From: Candidatus Wolframiiraptor sp. EX4484-121
GTDB lineage: Archaea > Thermoproteota > Nitrososphaeria_A > Caldarchaeales > Wolframiiraptoraceae
DNA: 5,132 nucleotides
Assembly: GCA_002255105.1 (NCBI GenBank)
Contig: NJEK01000057.1
Location: 1 to 5,132 of the forward strand
Direction of reading: 5' to 3'
The position numbers and the translations under genes were made by a program. Shown in pieces: positions 4,064 to 5,132 of this stretch (positions within the stretch are counted from its first letter, which is position 1; every line of letters begins with the position of its first letter). The notes beneath the pieces are model-generated. The model ran no database searches and was not told where the DNA came from. It saw only the letters and a list, made by a program, of their open reading frames with translations.

Positions 4064-5132
4064 TTCTTATCACCTCCTCGAGCCGGGCTTTAACGAGCTT
4101 GGACGCTCCGCCGACGTTGTAAACCCCAACCACCTGGTCGGCTTTCTCGACGACGACATCCTTCAAGCTTATCACGATTATCTGGGTTCTCCTAGCCATC
4201 TCCTTGAAGAGCTCCGCAAGCCCTCGGCTATACTGCAAGTCCATGTGGGCATCGACCTCATCGAAGACGTAGAATTCGGCGGGAGTCAATCCCTGCAACG
4301 CGAGCAGAAAGGCCACGGCCGCGACGGACTTCTCTCCTCCGCTGGCGGACCTCGCGCTTCGAGGCTGCTTTCCAGGAAACGCTAAGATCATCTCGACTCC
4401 TCCCTCGAACGGGTTATCTGGGTTCTCGATCCTTAACCATCCTCTGCCCCCGGTCAGCTTACTGAAATACTCCTCGAAGTTCTCCGCGACCCTGTTAAAG
4501 GTCTCCATGAATATCCTCTTCTTCTCCCCTTCAATCCACTCTATGAACCTCAGGATTTCCTGCCTCTCGGCTTCAAGCTCAGCGATCCTGGAGGATCTGA
4601 GCTTATAGTTCCAGACGAGCTCCTCATATTGGGCTGGAGCAAGCTGGTTGATCATCTCAAGCTCCTTTAGCTCCTCTTCAAGTCCCTGCTTAAGCCTCTC
4701 GAGCTTGGCCTCATCTGCTTCTGGAAGGGAGAAGAGGAGGCCCCCTATCCCTGAGAGCTTTTCCTTCAGGTTGCTGAGCTGGATCTCAAGCTGAGCTCTC
4801 CTAACTTGAAGCGAGGACTTCACGTCAGCCAGCTTCCTCTCCTCCTCTCCGATCAAGTTCAGCTCATCAGCTATCTCATTCACTCTCCCCAGATGCTCTC
4901 TAAGCTTCTTTTCCCCCTCAGCTCTAAGCTCACCGAGCATCATGATGCCGTAAACGGCTTCGGCGATCTCGCGGCTCAGAGCTTCAGCTAGGCGAGATGA
5001 CTCCTTGACATCCCTTAAAGAGTCTGCATATTCCCTCTCAGCGGATCTCATCCTCTCTGTGAGCTCCTCAGCCTCCCTTCTTAATCGCTGAAGCTCTTTC
5101 TCATCTTCTCTGATCTTGTCTTCGATGTCGGC
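4056..5132 (-). CDS. smc: Chromosome segregation ATPase SMC, C-terminal part (5' end beyond the right edge)
   Basis: SMC is the ATPase of the condensin complex; its head domains dimerise around ATP to load and extrude DNA. The 358 residues visible run open to the window edge, so the N-terminal Walker A half, the hinge and the first coiled-coil arm lie outside. Residues 1 to about 205 are Glu/Lys/Leu-rich coiled coil of the returning arm, with the family segment INQLAPAQYEEL (161-172). The head follows: FSKLTGGRGWLRIENPDNPF (223-242), signature SASGGEKS (262-269), Walker B with FYVFDEVDAHMD (287-298; catalytic Glu292) and the switch strand IIVISLKDVV, all very close to Pyrococcus SMC. The signature has Ala where SMC usually has Leu or Met (LSGGE). 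The stop overlaps scpA by 8 bases. Rad50 was considered, but the DEVDAHMD and GG-DNPFEGG patterns are SMC. Confidence 0.95.
   Translation of the reverse strand, partial: ADIEDKIREDEKELQRLRREAEELTERMRSAEREYADSLRDVKESSRLAEALSREIAEAVYGIMMLGELRAEGEKKLREHLGRVNEIADELNLIGEEERKLADVKSSLQVRRAQLEIQLSNLKEKLSGIGGLLFSLPEADEAKLERLKQGLEEELKELEMINQLAPAQYEELVWNYKLRSSRIAELEAERQEILRFIEWIEGEKKRIFMETFNRVAENFEEYFSKLTGGRGWLRIENPDNPFEGGVEMILAFPGKQPRSARSASGGEKSVAAVAFLLALQGLTPAEFYVFDEVDAHMDLQYSRGLAELFKEMARRTQIIVISLKDVVVEKADQVVGVYNVGGASKLVKARLEEVIRSG
4069..4077 (-). promoter_or_regulatory. Perfect Shine-Dalgarno site for scpA inside smc
   Basis: GGAGGTGAT on the minus strand matches the full nine-base complement of the archaeal 16S rRNA 3' end. 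It is five bases before the GTG start at 4063 and is encoded within the last Glu-Val-Ile codons of smc. Confidence 0.8.

Noticed and set aside
3489..4385. A 298-codon open frame on the plus strand, opposite scpA and smc
   Set aside because: It is antisense to two clear family members, has a Ser/Leu/Arg-rich composition with no recognisable motif, and arises from the purine-rich bias of the real coding strand.
1..5132. Search for tRNA or rRNA genes, CRISPR repeats, insertion-sequence ends or a new defence system
   Set aside because: No cloverleaf, regularly spaced repeats, transposase or terminal repeats were seen. Nearly all bases are taken up by recognisable housekeeping, export and chromosome genes.

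Overview
The window comes from an archaeon, most likely a thermophile of the TACK/Korarchaeota–Bathyarchaeia–Aigarchaeota type. The evidence is an archaeal-type ribosomal protein S13, the archaeal/eukaryal RNase P subunit Pop5, an SMC–ScpA–ScpB set that resembles the Pyrococcus proteins, TATA-box promoters, leaderless or TTG/GTG-started genes, and heavy use of AGG/AGA arginine codons. Sulfolobus-like Crenarchaeota generally lack a canonical SMC–ScpAB set, so they are less likely. This lineage call is inference; I cannot place it to genus. The sequence is very compact: the only intergenic stretches of note are about 108 and 142 bases.

Layout from left to right. A fragment of an upstream + strand gene (to about position 92) leads into pop5 (49-369, +). 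Pop5 converges on tatC (366-1262, -). TatC lies behind tatA (1405-1731, -). A 108-base divergent promoter region separates tatA from rps13 (1840-2301, +). Rps13 is followed after 4 bases by a six-helix DUF998 membrane protein (2306-2872, +). That gene converges on scpB (2869-3408, -), the last gene of an smc-scpA-scpB operon running leftward from beyond the right edge.

Functional groups: (1) tRNA 5' maturation (Pop5); (2) a minimal twin-arginine translocase, TatA plus TatC with no TatB, exporting folded proteins; (3) translation (S13) with an unexplained membrane partner; (4) the condensin-like chromosome complex SMC–ScpA–ScpB, encoded by three overlapping genes and so probably made by coupled translation.

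No mobile element, CRISPR array, RNA gene or defence system is visible, and every full-length gene falls in a recognisable family. The points most worth checking are a CxxC...CxxC zinc ribbon appended to the cytoplasmic tail of TatC, a small Rho-N/HeH-like helical module at the C-terminus of TatA, an 8-bp perfect inverted repeat bracketing the tatA TATA box, two convergent gene pairs whose stop codons are the two strands of one 4-bp palindrome, a glycine-rich ScpA tail overprinted on the scpB start, and an S13 gene detached from its usual rps4/rps11/rpoD neighbours.
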